Positions 9,173 through 10,093 of a DNA stretch of 10,093 bases are shown here, piece after piece. Source of the DNA: Phoronis ovalis (lineage: Eukaryota > Phoronida > Phoronidae); NCBI GenBank assembly GCA_028565635.1, contig JAOXYB010068000.1, positions 1 to 10,093 of the forward strand. The letters are read 5' to 3'. The position numbers and the translations under genes are program-made. Position 1 is the stretch's first letter. The number at the start of each line of letters is the position of its first letter. A model generated the notes under the pieces. The model made no database searches. It saw only the letters and a program-made list of their open reading frames with translations, and was not told where the DNA came from.

Positions 9173-9694
9173 GTAAGTGCTATATGGTTTCTAGTTCAAC
9201 ATTGGTTTCAGTAAACATACTAGTGTTTGGGTTATCAGTTGTAGCATTTTGTTAGACACAGCACATTTCATTTCCTCGTTATTTCCTTGTATGTGTACTG
9301 TTACCTGTTATCATGTCTAGGTACACACTCCTAAAACATGGAAGGAATAGTAGATGGTGTCATGATTTTCTAGTTCTACTACATTCATTGAAGTTTGGCC
9401 TTGATTTCCATGCATATTTGGGTTATCACTGGTAACATTATTGGACCTTGATTGTACCATTTCCTTGTACCTCCACTGGTCTGTGTTTATACACATTTAA
9501 TTATCATACCTGCGTCAGGTGCTAAATCCTACCAATGATATGATTATTATCAAAAGGAATTTTGATGTAACACATGATACTAGTCTATATACTTTGGCCC
9601 ATCTATCTATCTCTATCAGTGATGTTTGACAGTTAAATATATGAAGATTAAGATGTAATTCGACTGTTTATATGAATCTCATTATCACGGATAT
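9173..9694. other. Non-coding DNA between the microexon candidate and the minus-strand frame
   Basis: Apart from the diverged duplication I see no gene, and no AATAAA signal for either strand that would mark a 3' end. A short run of CTAT repeats lies near 9600-9615. Confidence 0.5.
9189..9469. repeat. Diverged tandem duplication, period about 180-190 bp
   Basis: Ordered matches recur: TTCTAGTTC at 9189 and 9368, TTTGGGTTATCA at 9226 and 9417, and CATTTCCT-GT at 9269 and 9458. Spacing is 179, 191 and 189, so small insertions or deletions separated the copies. The order and near-constant offset argue for an old local duplication of about 90 bases or more. No coding frame is shared. Confidence 0.55.
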
Positions 9695-10054
9695 TTACAG
9701 GTGTTTAATACTTTTATCAGGAGTTTTATCTCTAAGTTTTGACTGAAGAAACATTCCGAATAATTTATTTTTAGTCATCTCTAATTCCCTTGCTTGTATT
9801 GTCTGTTGCTGTTTAGCAGTTGTAAGTTTTGTTTCTAGTGGGTGGTCTAGACTATTGTTTTTGTAACTTTGCTGAAGTAAGGTGAGCATGTGTAACAGAT
9901 TGTAATTGTCTGTTAATGCAGTAAAGCTCGCAATACGGTTTTTATCGATTATACGATAATATCCGATAATATCGAAGGCATTCTTCCTATCGGCTTTCTC
10001 GCCACCTTGCGGATTACTGTTACTTATCGCGCATGGCAACCTTGCTACCAGCAT
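9695..10054 (-). CDS. Possible small gene or first exon, helical protein of unknown family
   Basis: From the first ATG (10052-10054) the frame gives 119 residues and stops at TAA 9695-9697. It is closed upstream by TAG at 10088-10090; a GTG at 10061-10063 also lies in frame but is not a usual eukaryotic start. Context at the ATG is weak (T at -3). A downstream ATG at 9887-9889 (residue 56) would give a 64-residue product. The C-terminal half is protein-like: residues 73-108 form a Gln-, Lys- and Glu-rich stretch (KLTTAKQQQTIQARELEM and on) that suits a helix or short coiled coil, ending in basic KLRDKTPDK. The N-terminal 50 residues lie in the CpG-rich block and may be partly 5' untranslated sequence. 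GTAAAT just at the stop (9694-9699) could be a weak donor, making this a first exon. I do not recognise the family. Confidence 0.45.
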   Translation of the reverse strand: MLVARLPCAISNSNPQGGEKADRKNAFDIIGYYRIIDKNRIASFTALTDNYNLLHMLTLLQQSYKNNSLDHPLETKLTTAKQQQTIQARELEMTKNKLFGMFLQSKLRDKTPDKSIKHL

Positions 10055-10085
10055 TAACGCCACCTTTCGTATAACGAGATGGCGT
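9926..10085. promoter_or_regulatory. CpG-rich block, probable bidirectional gene start
   Basis: About 15 CpG dinucleotides fall in 160 bases, whereas the rest of the window has only scattered CpG. This contrast is what a germline-unmethylated promoter or 5' exon leaves behind. Candidate sites are GGCAAC with GCATG before it (10032-10040; a half of the RFX X-box on the minus strand as GTTGCCATG) and GAGATGGCG (10076-10084; close to the YY1 motif). Starts point away on both strands: the minus-strand frame at 10054 and the plus-strand ATG at 10079. Confidence 0.5.
9954..9973. repeat. Exact tandem copy of CGATAATATC
   Basis: Two identical adjacent 10-mers are preceded by the related CGATTATA (9946-9953), making a short cluster of CGAT-containing units inside the CpG-rich block. 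In the minus-strand frame it encodes part of the segment DIIGYYRIID. Confidence 0.85.
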
Positions 10086-10093
10086 TGCTAATT
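10079..10093 (+). CDS. Possible start of a plus-strand gene running off the window
   Basis: ATG GCG at 10079-10084 has G at both the -3 and +4 positions, a strong Kozak context, and continues as MALLI to the window end. The CpG-rich setting makes a gene start plausible. Only five codons are visible, so the product cannot be guessed. Confidence 0.2.

Noticed and set aside
1-10093. tRNA, rRNA, CRISPR or complete transposon
   Set aside because: No tRNA B-box-like GGTTCGA-TCC sequence, spaced direct repeats, reverse transcriptase or transposase motifs, or paired terminal repeats with target duplications were seen by eye.

Overview
The window looks like nuclear DNA of an invertebrate metazoan. 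It is AT-rich and mostly depleted in CpG. It holds a short protein-coding exon framed by textbook GT-AG splice signals inside long non-coding stretches, plus a (CA)n microsatellite and a 28-base G run. Nothing looks bacterial: there are no closely packed reading frames and no ribosome-binding sites. The species cannot be named from the sequence; a mollusc or another lophotrochozoan is only a guess.

Layout. Positions 1-122 are low-complexity DNA (an A-rich stretch, then poly-G). On the minus strand at 404-724 there is an open frame behind a possible splice acceptor, of uncertain reality. The one certain coding feature is a plus-strand exon at 2088-2236 that encodes the C-terminal half of a PDZ domain. 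From memory its closest relative is the PDZ of the Shroom actin-binding proteins, but other PDZ families are possible. A long intron follows, holding a palindrome, a microsatellite, a 31-bp tandem repeat and two hairpins.

At 7664-7749 lies a second probable exon with a good donor. It can be read as an alternative first exon with its own ATG. That exon ends in the same phase as the PDZ exon and would give a PDZ-less isoform. It can also be read from an internal acceptor at 7677 in another frame, as an internal exon after the PDZ exon. A 44-base microexon candidate at 9129-9172 fits the phase of the second reading only.

The last 170 bases are sharply different, with about 15 CpG in 160 bases. 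They look like a gene start. A minus-strand frame of 119 codons from the first ATG, with a helical, coiled-coil-like C-terminal half and no family I recognise, runs leftwards from here. On the plus strand an ATG in strong Kozak context opens at 10079 and runs off the window. The simplest reading is a bidirectional promoter between the PDZ gene's intron (or 3' part) and the next locus.

No complete gene, RNA gene, CRISPR array or intact mobile element was recognised.
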